DNA of 64,000 bases. Origin: Sphingobacterium prati (GTDB lineage Bacteria > Bacteroidota > Bacteroidia > Sphingobacteriales > Sphingobacteriaceae). The stretch lies in assembly GCF_013167215.1 (NCBI RefSeq), contig NZ_JABJWY010000007.1, positions 1-64,000 on the forward strand. Reading direction: 5' to 3'. The notes beneath the pieces were generated by a model, which was given only the letters and a program-made list of their open reading frames with translations, made no database searches and was not told where the DNA came from. This document shows positions 1 through 9,553 of this stretch, piece after piece. The translations under genes and the position numbers were made by a program. How positions within the stretch are numbered: the stretch's first letter is position 1; every line of letters begins with the position of its first letter.

Positions 1-24
1 GAGACTGTAACATGAACTGTGTCA
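1..24 (+). repeat. left terminal inverted repeat of the IS
   Basis: Pairs with 1321-1344. The inner 19 bases match at about 16 positions, with a 2-base length difference near the tip. It may extend past the window edge. Confidence 0.75.
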
Positions 25-76
25 GAGGAATAATTCAATAAGATTATTTATATTCAATTATTCAAACGACACGGTC

Positions 77-1309
77 ATGAAAGAAAAAGACCCATTCGAC
101 TTTGAACGCTTCAAGGCAGAAGCCATGCAAGGTCTTTACGAAGGTAAAAGTTTGTCTCCCAATGATGGCGTCCTAGCGCCGTTAATGAAGCATCTGTTGG
201 AATCAATGATGGATGGAGAACTGGAAAACCATTTGAACGAAGAGAAAGCTTCGGGCAATAGCAACCGGCGAAATGGCAAGACAAAAAAGACTGTCCGAGG
301 CCTTAACACTGGGACATTTGAACTGGAAACAGGCCGTGATAGATCCGGCACATTCGAGCCTAAGGTAGTACCTAAAAGGCAATTAATCATTACTGAACAG
401 CTTGAGGGACACGTGCTGAGCATGTATGCCAAAGGAATGAGCACACGGGCGATAAGCGAGTTTATACGCGAAATGTACGCAATGGAAATCTCTGCCACTG
501 AAATATCGCGTATTACCGAAAGTGTACTTCCAGCTGTAAATGAATGGCGTAGTAGGCCTCTTGAAGCTGTTTATCCCTTTGTATTCCTGGACTGCATGCA
601 CATTAAAGTTCGCCAGAATGGAACTGTTGAATCAAGAGCTATTTATAACATACTGGGAGTTGGTATGGATGGTAGAAAAGATCTGATCGGTCTTTATAGC
701 TCAGAAAATGAGGGAGCTAAGTTCTGGCTTTCAGTTCTTACGGATCTAAAGCAACGTGGTGTTGAAGACATCCTTATTGCTTGTATTGATGGTCTAAAAG
801 GGTTTCCTGAGGCCATAGAAGCTATTTTTCCAAAAACAAAGATCCAGTTGTGTATTGTTCACCAAATCAGAACAAGTATGCGCTATGTAACTGAGAAAGA
901 TAAAAAGCTTGTTATGGAGGATTTAAAGCCAGTCTATAAAGCCGTGAACGAAGAAATAGGTTATGAGAACCTCTTGTCTTTCGAAGAAAAATGGGGTAAG
1001 AAATATCCGCTTGCTGCCAAATCCTGGATGGATAATTGGACCAATCTTTCTACTTTCTTTGAGTACGAGGATCAGGTTCGCAAGATTATATACACCACAA
1101 ATCCGATCGAGGGAATGCACCGTCAGATACGAAAAATTATTAAGTCTAAAGGAGCTTTCAGCTCTGAACAGGCGCTCATGAAATTGATGTATTTAATTAT
1201 TAAAGATATTGCAAAAAAATGGACGATGCCAATGCATAACTGGGGCTTGACCATATCCCAACTTTATATTAGATTTGGGGATAGACTCAAATTAGAAAGA
1301 GGTTTTTAA
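77..1309 (+). CDS. IS256 family transposase
   Basis: Transposase of the mutator/IS256 type, 410 residues, the usual family length. The DDE catalytic triad is visible: Asp172 in FLDCMHIKV, Asp238 in ACIDGLKGF and Glu345 in TTNPIEGMHRQIRK, the family signature around the last acid. The N-terminal part (about 1-150) is the DNA-binding region that recognises the element ends. The gene fills the IS and starts about 50 bases inside the left repeat. No frameshift or premature stop is seen, so it should be functional. It would catalyse cut- or copy-out transposition of its own element. Confidence 0.95.
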   Translation: MKEKDPFDFERFKAEAMQGLYEGKSLSPNDGVLAPLMKHLLESMMDGELENHLNEEKASGNSNRRNGKTKKTVRGLNTGTFELETGRDRSGTFEPKVVPKRQLIITEQLEGHVLSMYAKGMSTRAISEFIREMYAMEISATEISRITESVLPAVNEWRSRPLEAVYPFVFLDCMHIKVRQNGTVESRAIYNILGVGMDGRKDLIGLYSSENEGAKFWLSVLTDLKQRGVEDILIACIDGLKGFPEAIEAIFPKTKIQLCIVHQIRTSMRYVTEKDKKLVMEDLKPVYKAVNEEIGYENLLSFEEKWGKKYPLAAKSWMDNWTNLSTFFEYEDQVRKIIYTTNPIEGMHRQIRKIIKSKGAFSSEQALMKLMYLIIKDIAKKWTMPMHNWGLTISQLYIRFGDRLKLERGF

Positions 1310-1320
1310 GATGCTAATCC

Positions 1321-1344
1321 AATGACACAGTTTGAGTTACACTC
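1321..1344 (-). repeat. right terminal inverted repeat of the IS
   Basis: Reverse complement begins GAGTGTAAC and carries AACTGTGTCA, matching the left end at 1-24. It starts 12 bases after the transposase stop codon. Confidence 0.75.
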
Positions 1345-1358
1345 CCACTAATTACGAT

Positions 1359-2252
1359 TTACTCCGGTTTATTCTTTTCCAAAATCAATCCTATTGAATC
1401 TAGGTAAGCCTTGTTTTTCGAAAAATCATTGTGACTTTCGTCTTTCAATGTGATAAATTGATCAGTAGCCTTAAATAGCTTTGAGAGCTTGACAGATGAA
1501 CCATAATACACAGCTGTATCCTTGTTGCCATGAAAAATAACTACAGGACATCTTACCGTCTTTAGGAAAGAGGAATTATCAAAATTATAGGGAATATTAG
1601 AGGTGTCCAACTCAGGAGCGACATCATTTGTCCAGTCTTTTATATTATAATATGGCGCTTGCAGAATCAGAAGACTGGGATGGTTGTTTGCAGCTATATA
1701 TGATGCGAGTGCGGTGCCCATGGATTGGCCTAGCACTATGATCTGATTTTCCGAATAAGTTTCCATAAGTTTATCATAAACAATTTGAATGTCCCGATAG
1801 AGCGTATATTCATCAGTTACCTTTCCTTGACTCTTACCATAACCACGATAATCGAGCATAAATACATCGTATTCCTTGGCAGTGTATATTGGAGCAATAT
1901 TACCCCAAGTATCTAATGCATTGTTGCTTCCATGTAAATAGAATATGATACCTTTGGATTTCTTTGCCTTAAATAGAAGACCATGTAAAAGGATACTATC
2001 ATCCACTTTGATAAACTTCTCTTCAAAGGGGACGTCGAAGTGGAAAATTATATTATCAACTTTTTTGCCAGGGAATAGTTGGTCGGCTAATAAATTCTTC
2101 CAATCCTCCGTTGATAAGGATGTTTTGTTTTGTGCATTACTGAAATAGGGTAACAGCGTGAAAGCAACTAAAACATATATACTTCCGAAAGATAGTTTTT
2201 TAACACCTACTTTTTTTTTCATGTTATGTGCTTTATTAATCTTCATTTTCAT
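1359..2252 (-). CDS. secreted alpha/beta hydrolase
   Basis: An exported serine hydrolase of 297 residues. The N-terminus has a basic stretch and a hydrophobic segment ending in SNAQ (about residue 41), a signal peptide. The alpha/beta hydrolase fold is shown by FYLHGSNN (oxyanion region), LDYRGYGKSQG, the nucleophile elbow GQSMG (Ser177), HGNKDTAV (likely acid Asp245) and ESHNDF (likely His274). It resembles the DUF1749/YfhR-like lipase-peptidase group, but the substrate cannot be told. An in-frame Met at residue 11 (position 2222) is an equally good start. The stop lies 15 bases from the IS end, so the element inserted just downstream of it. Confidence 0.85.
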   Translation of the reverse strand: MKMKINKAHNMKKKVGVKKLSFGSIYVLVAFTLLPYFSNAQNKTSLSTEDWKNLLADQLFPGKKVDNIIFHFDVPFEEKFIKVDDSILLHGLLFKAKKSKGIIFYLHGSNNALDTWGNIAPIYTAKEYDVFMLDYRGYGKSQGKVTDEYTLYRDIQIVYDKLMETYSENQIIVLGQSMGTALASYIAANNHPSLLILQAPYYNIKDWTNDVAPELDTSNIPYNFDNSSFLKTVRCPVVIFHGNKDTAVYYGSSVKLSKLFKATDQFITLKDESHNDFSKNKAYLDSIGLILEKNKPE

Positions 2253-2862
2253 AAGAAATAAAAAATGGTAGTGATAGGCTGGTTCTCTCTTATTACAAAA
2301 ACGAACACGGAATTATGTATACTAACGACCAATTTCTGTTCCTACAATTTAAAAAGAATATATCATATCCCTGATATTTTTCTATAGCAATTACCGACTT
2401 TTTAATGGCTCCCATATACCGCTTAGATACCCCATATTTTATTAGATAGCGCTAGAACAGCCATACTTTTGCTATACCTATAAGTAAGAGAATATGGAAA
2501 ATCAATTTTAATTAAAATAGACAATATCAGATGTGCTGAATCTGTTGATAACTGAAATTCCAGAATAGAAGGGGGCGATCTAGCTTGAATCGGTTAAAAA
2601 AAACGCAAATGGCTACGAATGATAATTTATCTCCAGCGAATTATAATTCGTTCATCTTCTTACAGGTTTTAAAACTAGATTTGTGGCAATGGAAAAAAGG
2701 ACAGCTGGTTAAAATCCCAACCATTAAAGTGAAAAAGCACATCGAGAAAATCTATTTAGGGATTATGATGAAGCACAATAATATTTGGTATCAGGTAAAT
2801 TTAGCCCTTTGGTATAAATAGTGAAATTTTAGGAATAGCAAGAAGGATCAAACATTAATATC
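2253..2862. other. 610-base gap, no convincing gene
   Basis: AT-rich spacer. A 78-codon reading frame at 2585-2821 (+) exists, but it has no recognisable domain, signal peptide or promoter and reads like a remnant. Nothing else stands out. Confidence 0.4.
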
Positions 2863-3237
2863 ATGAACAGGATCATCACTTTATTTTTATTTTTAGCTCA
2901 AGTGAGCAATTGTTTCGCACAGAGGTGGATTAATATCGACCTTGAGCAAACCGAATATATTTATGCTACTGGCAAGACTTGTTCAAAGAAAACTTGCGAG
3001 CCACTAAATGGAAATTATGCAATAAAATTTAACCGTTACCAAACCAATTACGAGCCATTTGTGAACGGCATAAAAAATGGCGAAGCCAAGGTTTATAGAA
3101 ACAAAAAGTTGGCAGAAAAGGGTTCTTATCAAAATAATCTTAAGCAAAAGGAATGGCTTTATTATAACGAAGATGGTACTATCCGTAGACGAATTATTTT
3201 TGATAATGGTAAAGTAAAATCGATTGATGATTTATGA
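2863..3237 (+). CDS. small secreted protein with MORN-variant repeats
   Basis: 124 residues. A signal peptide ends at CFAQ (about residue 20). The rest contains repeats of the YwqK/MORN-variant type, for example NGIKNGEAKVYRNKK, then GSYQNNLKQKEWLYYNEDG and a last copy to residue 117. Such repeats are common in exported Bacteroidota proteins of unknown function. Cysteines near 39 and 44 could pair in the periplasm. It is the first of three same-strand genes (with 3370 and 4578) that may be co-transcribed. Confidence 0.7.
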   Translation: MNRIITLFLFLAQVSNCFAQRWINIDLEQTEYIYATGKTCSKKTCEPLNGNYAIKFNRYQTNYEPFVNGIKNGEAKVYRNKKLAEKGSYQNNLKQKEWLYYNEDGTIRRRIIFDNGKVKSIDDL

Positions 3238-3369
3238 TAAAGTCGAACAATATACTTTGCTAAATGAAATATAGATATGAAAGTAATTAACTTAGATCGT
3301 TTAACTGAAAGGTATCTAAAGCCTACAGAAATGAAAGGTCCACCATTTATTAAAAGAAATATAAGAATC

Positions 3370-4509
3370 ATGCATAAATTATTATTACTAGCCATTTTGC
3401 CTTTAATTATTTCTTGCAAAAGTCAAGAAAAGATAGATTTAGCAACCTTAAACTTAGACGAACCGATTGAAAAAATCAGCAGTTTTAATGATCGATTATT
3501 GATTGGCGTAGAAACTGTTGAATATCCTTTTAGTTTGTTGTTAGAGGTCGAGAAATCGAAGAAATATAATTTCGATGGAATTGATTTAGAAGGACAACGG
3601 ATTATTTTTCTAATCGACGCAGAGAAACTAAAAACAGATAGCATTACACGCTTCGGTGGCGGACATATCGATCTCAAGGAAGCTCAAAACATCAATGAAT
3701 TAGATGAAGCTTTAAAATGTTACGATGCTGAAAGTAAAATCTACGGTGTGAGAATTGAGATGAAAACGGCAGAATTACAGTCCAATATTTTAAAGAAACT
3801 AGAGGCGAAATACGGTAGGGGAACTAAAAATCCAAATACCGACAACGGCTTATATTGGAATATCAAGACGCAGAACAAATTTATCTTTTACGCTCCAGAT
3901 TACAGCAGGTTGATCATGCTGAACAATACCGATCTGTCTAAAACTTGCTATTGGGACATCATGAATGGTTTAATTGACTTTGGCGGATGCAATAATGAAA
4001 AATACATGGCAGACTTGATGAAAAATGCGACCAAGCCAGAAGATGTTAAAGGCAAACCTGCGATAAATATCGATAAAGATTGGAATATCAATGGTTTGAT
4101 TGTTGGTAAAACAACTGAAGAAGAGTTTATAAAATCAGTCACAAACAAACGTTTTGAACGTATGATAGAGTTTGATGGCGCTACCGGAAAAACTAACGAA
4201 ATCTATTATCAGAATAATTATCATGATTTTTACTTTTACTTTGCTGTCAGCAAAAACAATCCGGATAACCAAAAAGAGAACTTTATCAATGGCTACGCCA
4301 TCAACGAATTTAGAAAGGTAGATATCTCATTTGAAAATGGCTTAAAACCAGGTTTAAAATTTGAAGAAGTGCTCAAGTTGTTGGATAAGTTAAAAATAGC
4401 CTATCACCCGGTGGATTTTGCGAATTTTATCGAAATTAAAACTTTGCCTTATAAAGTGACCTTAAATTTTAACGACAACATGTTGCTTTCCGGAATGTTT
4501 ATCAAATAG
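3370..4509 (+). CDS. hypothetical lipoprotein
   Basis: The start is placed at 3370 rather than the upstream in-frame ATG at 3277. From 3370 the protein begins with a lipoprotein signal: MHKLLLLAILPLIISC, with a lipobox at LIISC and a lipidated Cys16. The mature part (about 363 residues) is soluble with no motif I recognise. It has two similar-looking halves, each with a run of short beta-rich segments, but no function can be assigned. It follows the MORN-repeat gene and precedes the DUF218 gene on the same strand. Confidence 0.72.
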   Translation: MHKLLLLAILPLIISCKSQEKIDLATLNLDEPIEKISSFNDRLLIGVETVEYPFSLLLEVEKSKKYNFDGIDLEGQRIIFLIDAEKLKTDSITRFGGGHIDLKEAQNINELDEALKCYDAESKIYGVRIEMKTAELQSNILKKLEAKYGRGTKNPNTDNGLYWNIKTQNKFIFYAPDYSRLIMLNNTDLSKTCYWDIMNGLIDFGGCNNEKYMADLMKNATKPEDVKGKPAINIDKDWNINGLIVGKTTEEEFIKSVTNKRFERMIEFDGATGKTNEIYYQNNYHDFYFYFAVSKNNPDNQKENFINGYAINEFRKVDISFENGLKPGLKFEEVLKLLDKLKIAYHPVDFANFIEIKTLPYKVTLNFNDNMLLSGMFIK

Positions 4510-4577
4510 CTTTCTGAGCAGTTTTGTCAAAGAAGTAAAGGAAATCTATCTTTATAAATCGTTGTAAGATCAAGCTA

Positions 4578-5237
4578 ATGAAAAAGATTAAAAAGTTCGT
4601 TTTACCGGCTATTGTCCTAAGCTTAATAGGCCTAGCGGTTGTTTTGGTAAGCAATAGTAATGTAACGGCCACAACAGAAAAGGTAATTTTCACTGAACTT
4701 AAAGATGTGCCCAAAACTAAGGTGGTCATCATTTTTGGCGCTGGTATAAATGGCGATCGGCCAAGTCGGTATTTAAAAGATCGGCTTGATGCGGGGATTT
4801 CGCTTTATAAAAGCAATAAAGTAAATAAGATATTGCTGTCAGGAGATAATGGAAGGAATGAATACGATGAACTTACAGTAATGAAGTTATATTGTCAAAA
4901 AAATGGCGTCGATACCACAAAAATTTACATCGACTACGCTGGGTTTGATAGCTACTCGACTATGTACCGCGCCAAACATATTTTTAAGGTTGATACCGCA
5001 ATCTTAGTATCTCAGAAATATCACTTAAATAGATGTATTTACTTAGGTGATCAATTGGGTGTAATATCTTTCGGATATAGTGCAGATAGGGGCATTTATC
5101 CAGGTTATAAGTACTATTCATTGAGAGAAAAACTATCCGTTACAAAATCCGTTTGGGATATTATAAGGAATAGGAAACCAATATATCTGGGTAAACCGGT
5201 TGATATAAATGGAAAATCTAATTATACAAAACAATAG
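4578..5237 (+). CDS. SanA/YdcF-like DUF218 membrane protein
   Basis: 219 residues with one N-terminal membrane segment (about 7-27) and a DUF218 (SanA/ElyC/YdcF) domain. Visible family features are VVIIFGAGINGDRPS near residue 50, the DRLDAGISLYKSNKV helix, ILLSGDNGRNEYDE, and the ALVSQKYHLNRCIYL-type strand-helix with a YHLNR motif. SanA proteins affect envelope permeability (vancomycin exclusion) in Enterobacteria. The enzymatic reaction of the domain is not known. The domain should face the periplasm. Confidence 0.82.
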   Translation: MKKIKKFVLPAIVLSLIGLAVVLVSNSNVTATTEKVIFTELKDVPKTKVVIIFGAGINGDRPSRYLKDRLDAGISLYKSNKVNKILLSGDNGRNEYDELTVMKLYCQKNGVDTTKIYIDYAGFDSYSTMYRAKHIFKVDTAILVSQKYHLNRCIYLGDQLGVISFGYSADRGIYPGYKYYSLREKLSVTKSVWDIIRNRKPIYLGKPVDINGKSNYTKQ

Positions 5238-5309
5238 TTTATGAGATGCCTTCTTTCTTCTGTACTACTTTGGTCGTTAGACAGACAGATCTTTTAAAAG
5301 CGAACTTGA

Positions 5310-5584
5310 TATACCCAAAACAGACATGCTTTTTTCGATCCGAATTCAAAGACAGGAATAGATATCCGCTATCATGTGAAAATACTTAACGAAACATCGG
5401 ACAGCCTTTTTATTGGCATCAATTCCCAGTTTTACATAGTCGATAGTCTAAGGAAGAAAAGTTTATGGTGTAAACATCGACATTAAAAATTAAATAGGGC
5501 GAAACTAGTATTATTCGACTGTTCCTGATGAAAGTATTTCTGAATACTAAAAAGTTACTTTTTTAAGGTCAGGTCATAATTTAT
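5310..5584 (+). pseudogene. decayed coding remnant
   Basis: No intact gene lies here, but one frame at 5310-5486 reads as sensible protein (TGIDIRYHVKILNETSDSLF is an example) without a start codon. Protein-like text resumes in nearby frames up to about 5584, interrupted by stops (YYSTVPDESISEY, then KVTFLRSG). The parent family is not recognised. It is probably the end of an exported protein that belonged to the preceding gene group. Confidence 0.35.
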
Positions 5585-5604
5585 GAACACCAATTACATT
5601 AAAT

Positions 5605-6039
5605 TTAAAGCATCATATGAACCATCGGATAGTTCTTGCCAGAACCGTCCTTGTCAGACCTTCCTATTTTCTTAAATCCCAATTTTTCATAAAAGCCAAG
5701 GGCCGGGAGATTTTGTTCATTGACATCGACCTTATTAATGCCATACATATCTTTCATATAATGAAATAATTGCTTACCATAGTTTTTTCCCCGATAGTCA
5801 TTATGGATAAAGAGCATTTCCAGATTTCCTTCTGATGCAGCGGAGAATCCGATAGGTACTTTTCTTTCGGTAAGGATGAATACCTCAAGGTTTGGCAGAT
5901 AATCCGTCGGGATAACCTGTTTAAAGTAAATAAAATCTTCCTCACTGAGAAAGTCGTGCGTAGCTTTTACCGCGGATTCCCAGATTTCCAAGATTGTCGG
6001 ATAATCGTCGGTAGTTGCGAGCCTAATTTGTTTTGACAT
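5605..6039 (-). CDS. yjaB: GNAT N-acetyltransferase, YjaB type
   Basis: 144 residues, a single GNAT domain. It follows the E. coli YjaB pattern along its length: IWESAVKATHDFLSEED near residue 25, LEMLFIHNDYRGKNYGKQL (acetyl-CoA loop with R/Q-x-x-G-x-G/A character), DVNEQNLPALGFYEKLGFK and the GRSDKDGSGKNYPM tail. YjaB binds acetyl-CoA; its acceptor is not known. It stands alone, convergent with the remnant at 5310-5584. Confidence 0.85.
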   Translation of the reverse strand: MSKQIRLATTDDYPTILEIWESAVKATHDFLSEEDFIYFKQVIPTDYLPNLEVFILTERKVPIGFSAASEGNLEMLFIHNDYRGKNYGKQLFHYMKDMYGINKVDVNEQNLPALGFYEKLGFKKIGRSDKDGSGKNYPMVHMML

Positions 6040-6146
6040 AACTATAAAATTAGGAATAAACTGCTAAAAAATGCTCAAACAAAATTGAGGGCCGGTAATC
6101 AGTAGACTGAGGATGATTGCCCCATTGCGATACGGTGCGCGCATTG

Positions 6147-7694
6147 TTATGAGCTGCATGAAAGTGTAGAGCATCCTGCGATATCGTTATAGTTGGATGG
6201 GCGCTTCATAGAAAATTCCGGAAATTGCTCTTGGTATGGGTTTTCTAAAGCTTGAGTTAGTTTAATCAACATTTCTGTTTTCCCATTACTAATTTCTTCA
6301 ATACATTCGTAGAGCAGATAGTTCCTCAATATAAATTTAGGATTTGTTTTTTTCATTAATTCCAGTGATTCTTCCGTTGAAATCGAATTTGAATGCAAAC
6401 GGGATCGGTACAGTTCAATGAATTCTCCAAGTTTACCGAGCTTTTCTTTATTTAAAACAGTATAAGCTACTCCACTGAAATGTTCTTTCAAATCTGTTTT
6501 TGGCGTTATTTTTTCTAATTGATTGAAGAACAAAGTATGATCCAATTCTAGCTCCTGCATTAAACCCTGCCAGTAGGCAAAAAACTCTTCATCCTCTTTT
6601 TTGAGTCCATCAAATCCGAATTTTTTACAAAGCATTTTGTCATGGGCTTCCCAAAAATAAATTCCAAAATTGGATAGCGTGTTTTCCAGGAATTTTTGAT
6701 CTTTTATTATCGGCTGGAGCGCATTCGCAAGTTGCCATAGATTCCAGTGTGCGATCTGACCCTGCTTTCCAAAAGCATATCTTTTCCCCGGTAGATCCGT
6801 AGTATTTGGGGTGAAATTTAAATTATATTCATCCATCATGGAATAGGGACCATAATCAATCGTTAGACCCAAGATGGACATATTGTCTGTATTCATTACC
6901 CCATGGACAAATCCCACTCTAAACCATTCTACCATTAAGTCTGCCGTGCGTGTACATACGTTTTCAAAAAAATCTTTATATTTCTCCTGATCAGATGAAA
7001 CAATTTCAGGGAAGTAGTTTTCAATAGTAAAATCGAGCAGATTCTGTAATAGTTTGTGTTCGCCCTGCGCAAACATCAATTCAAAATGTCCGAAACGAAG
7101 GAAACTCTCGGCTGTTCTTATCACGACGGCCCCTTTTTCATATTGTGGATTACCATTATACATGATATCCCGAATAACATCTTCTCCTGTAAAGGCCAGG
7201 CTTAAAGCCCTGGTAGTGGGCACACCTAAGTGGTGCATGGCTTCGCTCATCAGGTATTCGCGTACAGAAGATCTTAATACGGCCCTCCCGTCTGCACGCC
7301 TTGAATAGGGAGTTGCACCAGCACCTTTCCATTGAATTTCTGTTTTCTTACCCGTTGTATTGGTAATCTCGCCAGCGAGAATGGCTCTTCCGTCTCCCAG
7401 TTGTCCTGCCCAGTTACCAAATTGATGCCCTGCGTACGCTGTCGCATAGGTCTGAATATTGTCAGGAAGTTGAGATCCTACCAGAAAATGAAGATCTTTA
7501 TCTTCAAATTTTCCCAGACCTATTTCCTCAGAAAGAGCCTCGTTAAAAGCAATTAATTGCGGCTTGTCAAACCCCACAGGTTTAATCGTGGCAAATAAAA
7601 CTTTTGGCGTGCTTCTCTGTATAGGATTATTGGAAAAATCTCCGGGAAATTTTTTGAGGAAAGGTTGTCTGATACGTTCGATATTCATACTCAA
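6147..7694 (-). CDS. selO: protein adenylyltransferase SelO (YdiU)
   Basis: 515 residues, the usual length of bacterial SelO. This pseudokinase transfers AMP from ATP to protein Ser/Thr/Tyr residues, in redox stress responses. Conserved stretches are YAGHQFGNWAGQLGDGRA near residue 90, IQWKGAGATPYSRRADGRA, RSSVREYLMSEAMHHLG, and HGVMNTDNMSI and IDYGPYSMMDEY (metal and active-site region). The C-terminus ends in CSTLSCSS; the penultimate region carries the cysteine found in place of selenocysteine in bacteria. It lies downstream of an FMN-binding protein gene and behind that gene's terminator. Confidence 0.95.
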   Translation of the reverse strand: MSMNIERIRQPFLKKFPGDFSNNPIQRSTPKVLFATIKPVGFDKPQLIAFNEALSEEIGLGKFEDKDLHFLVGSQLPDNIQTYATAYAGHQFGNWAGQLGDGRAILAGEITNTTGKKTEIQWKGAGATPYSRRADGRAVLRSSVREYLMSEAMHHLGVPTTRALSLAFTGEDVIRDIMYNGNPQYEKGAVVIRTAESFLRFGHFELMFAQGEHKLLQNLLDFTIENYFPEIVSSDQEKYKDFFENVCTRTADLMVEWFRVGFVHGVMNTDNMSILGLTIDYGPYSMMDEYNLNFTPNTTDLPGKRYAFGKQGQIAHWNLWQLANALQPIIKDQKFLENTLSNFGIYFWEAHDKMLCKKFGFDGLKKEDEEFFAYWQGLMQELELDHTLFFNQLEKITPKTDLKEHFSGVAYTVLNKEKLGKLGEFIELYRSRLHSNSISTEESLELMKKTNPKFILRNYLLYECIEEISNGKTEMLIKLTQALENPYQEQFPEFSMKRPSNYNDIAGCSTLSCSS

Positions 7695-7712
7695 AGATAT
7701 TAAATATAAAAG

Positions 7713-7743
7713 AAAAGACCTCCCAAATATTGGACGGTCTTTT
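7713..7743 (-). terminator. terminator of the FMN-binding protein gene
   Basis: Stem AAAAGACC (7713-7720) with GGTCTTTT (7736-7743). On the minus strand it is followed by a T-rich stretch. It lies between the stop at 7780 and the SelO start at 7694. Confidence 0.65.
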
Positions 7744-7779
7744 CCATTCAGTTTTTTCCCGCTGCAGGAAACATATGGA

Positions 7780-8385
7780 TCAAGGTTTTGCGCGTAGCGC
7801 TGATAGTTCCTGTTCTAGCTTCTCAATATATTGCAATTTGGAGGCTATTATTTCGGTGATTTCAGCTTCGGTGTACCGGGGAGTAATATGTTGAGGACAG
7901 TTCCAATCGTAAGCTTTAATATGAAATAATATCATTCGCTCTGCTTTAAATTTATAATGCTCTGGGGTTAGATAAGCGAGCAAGCCTGGATCTTCGTTAA
8001 TCTCCACGATCTCAGCTTCGGCATAGATCTTTAATCGTGCACGATTCGGATAAGATACCATAATTAAAGAAACCTTTGGATTCGTAGAGATATTCCCAAC
8101 CGAAATATATTGTTTGTTGCCACTAAAATCAATTATCCCGATGGTATCTTTATTAATAACTTTAATAAATCCTTTCGCTCCGCCACGGTGTTGAATGTAT
8201 GGAAATCCGTTTTCTCCGAACGAAGCCATGTAGAAACTGTCCATTCCACTGATAAAACTCTTTTCTGTTTCTGTCAAGCCATCGACATAGCTAAACTTTT
8301 CTATTCGGTCGTAGGCAGCGCGACTACCGTTTTGTTTCTGTAGAGCCTTAATAACTTCGGTGAAGGCGGTATTTGCATAATTCAT
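7780..8385 (-). CDS. pyridoxamine 5-phosphate oxidase-family FMN-binding protein
   Basis: 201 residues with a split-barrel FMN-binding fold. The text GMDSFYMASFGENGFPYIQHRG, then TIGIIDFSGNKQYISVGN and PKVSLIMVSYPNRARLKIYA, is typical of the PNPOx-like group that includes general stress proteins. The C-terminal tail adds helices (CPQHITPRYTEAEI and a short coiled coil). Related proteins reduce small substrates with FMN; the one here is unknown. It starts 10 bases after the GAPDH stop and is probably co-transcribed with it. Confidence 0.85.
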   Translation of the reverse strand: MNYANTAFTEVIKALQKQNGSRAAYDRIEKFSYVDGLTETEKSFISGMDSFYMASFGENGFPYIQHRGGAKGFIKVINKDTIGIIDFSGNKQYISVGNISTNPKVSLIMVSYPNRARLKIYAEAEIVEINEDPGLLAYLTPEHYKFKAERMILFHIKAYDWNCPQHITPRYTEAEITEIIASKLQYIEKLEQELSALRAKP

Positions 8386-8395
8386 TGCTATTGCG

Positions 8396-9379
8396 TTAAA
8401 TAGATTGTATTTGTCTGATCATTTGATTGGTAAATCCCCATTCATTATCATACCAGGCCATCACTTTCACAAGATCACCATCGACAACTCTTGTCATTTC
8501 CAGATCAACTGTCGCTGCAAACGGACTTTTGATGATATCAGTAGATACTAAGGGCTCGTCTGTTACTGTTAGAACCCTTTTATACCTATCAGTTTTTGAT
8601 TCTTCGATCAGTATCTGATTTATTTCATCTACTGTTGTAACGCGTTCGGCGACAAATGTGATATCCGATATGGACCCCACGGGAACAGGCACCCTAACAG
8701 CTATGCCATCAAACTTTCCGACGTATTGTGGAAGCGCTTTCGTAGTCGCAATTGCAGCACCAGTGGCAGCGGGAGCAAGATTGATACCGGCAGCCCTTCC
8801 CATACGCGGTTCTTTTTTTGACGGAGCATCTACAAGAGCCTGTGAAGCAGTATAACCGTGTGTGGTGTTCAGAATTGCTTTTTTTATTCCAAGCCTTCTT
8901 CCCAATATTTCGATGATCGGACTGATATTGTTGGTCGTGCAACTTGCGCATGAAAAAACAGAAACCTTTCCATCTTCGGTATTTACTCCATGGACCACAG
9001 TAGGGGTATCTTTGGTAGGGCCCGAAATGACTACAAATTTTGCTCCAGAGGTCAAGTGTTTTTCAGCATCGGCTTTGTTTGTGAAAATACCCGTGCTTTC
9101 GATGACTATATCAGCTTGAATATCTTTCCATGGTAAGTTTTCGATTTCCCTTATGCTCGTATATTTAACCTCCCTTCCATTTACTATAAGCTTATCTCCG
9201 TCGATGTTTACATCTTTTTCGTATTTACCATAATTGCTGTCATATTTGAGTAGATAGGCAGCATTTTCGATGCTCATCAGGTCGTTGATCCCAACGACTT
9301 CAAGATCAGCAGTTTCTGTTATTATTTTTAAAGCGGCTCGTCCGATGCGGCCAAACCCATTGATTGCTATCTTTTTCAT
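8396..9379 (-). CDS. gap: glyceraldehyde-3-phosphate dehydrogenase, type I
   Basis: 327 residues. Converts glyceraldehyde 3-phosphate, NAD+ and phosphate to 1,3-bisphosphoglycerate in glycolysis, and the reverse. NAD-binding NGFGRIGR is at residues 8-15 and the cofactor-selecting Asp is in GINDL (about 33). The catalytic cysteine is Cys147 in SCASCTTN and the base His is in NTTHGYT. KAVPQ-like and WYDNEWG segments complete the family pattern. The following gene (FMN-binding protein) is 10 bases downstream. Confidence 0.97.
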   Translation of the reverse strand: MKKIAINGFGRIGRAALKIITETADLEVVGINDLMSIENAAYLLKYDSNYGKYEKDVNIDGDKLIVNGREVKYTSIREIENLPWKDIQADIVIESTGIFTNKADAEKHLTSGAKFVVISGPTKDTPTVVHGVNTEDGKVSVFSCASCTTNNISPIIEILGRRLGIKKAILNTTHGYTASQALVDAPSKKEPRMGRAAGINLAPAATGAAIATTKALPQYVGKFDGIAVRVPVPVGSISDITFVAERVTTVDEINQILIEESKTDRYKRVLTVTDEPLVSTDIIKSPFAATVDLEMTRVVDGDLVKVMAWYDNEWGFTNQMIRQIQSI

Positions 9380-9553
9380 AACGTTTCTTTTAATTCTGTT
9401 TATATTTTTTCTGTTTGATGTATTGGCTAAGTTCTACTATATTTCAATAAAAAAGATTGACATTGATCAAGAAATTCCCTGGTCTAACGAATGAGCATCG
9501 TGAAATTGCAGCTTTATGGACAGGAACTAATTATAAGCTCAATAGCGGAAGTA

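Larger units (their letters stand above)
1..1344 (+). mobile_element. IS256-family insertion sequence
   Basis: A single transposase gene is enclosed by imperfect terminal inverted repeats, left at 1-24 and right at 1321-1344. Reading inward, both ends share TGTAAC, three variable bases, then AACTGTGTCA. The size of about 1.34 kb fits the IS256 family. The left end lies on the window edge, so a few terminal bases and any target-site duplication on that side cannot be seen. The element looks intact and possibly active. Confidence 0.88.

Noticed and set aside
2585-2821. 78-codon reading frame
   Set aside because: No domain, signal, promoter or neighbour supports it; kept only as a note on the gap.
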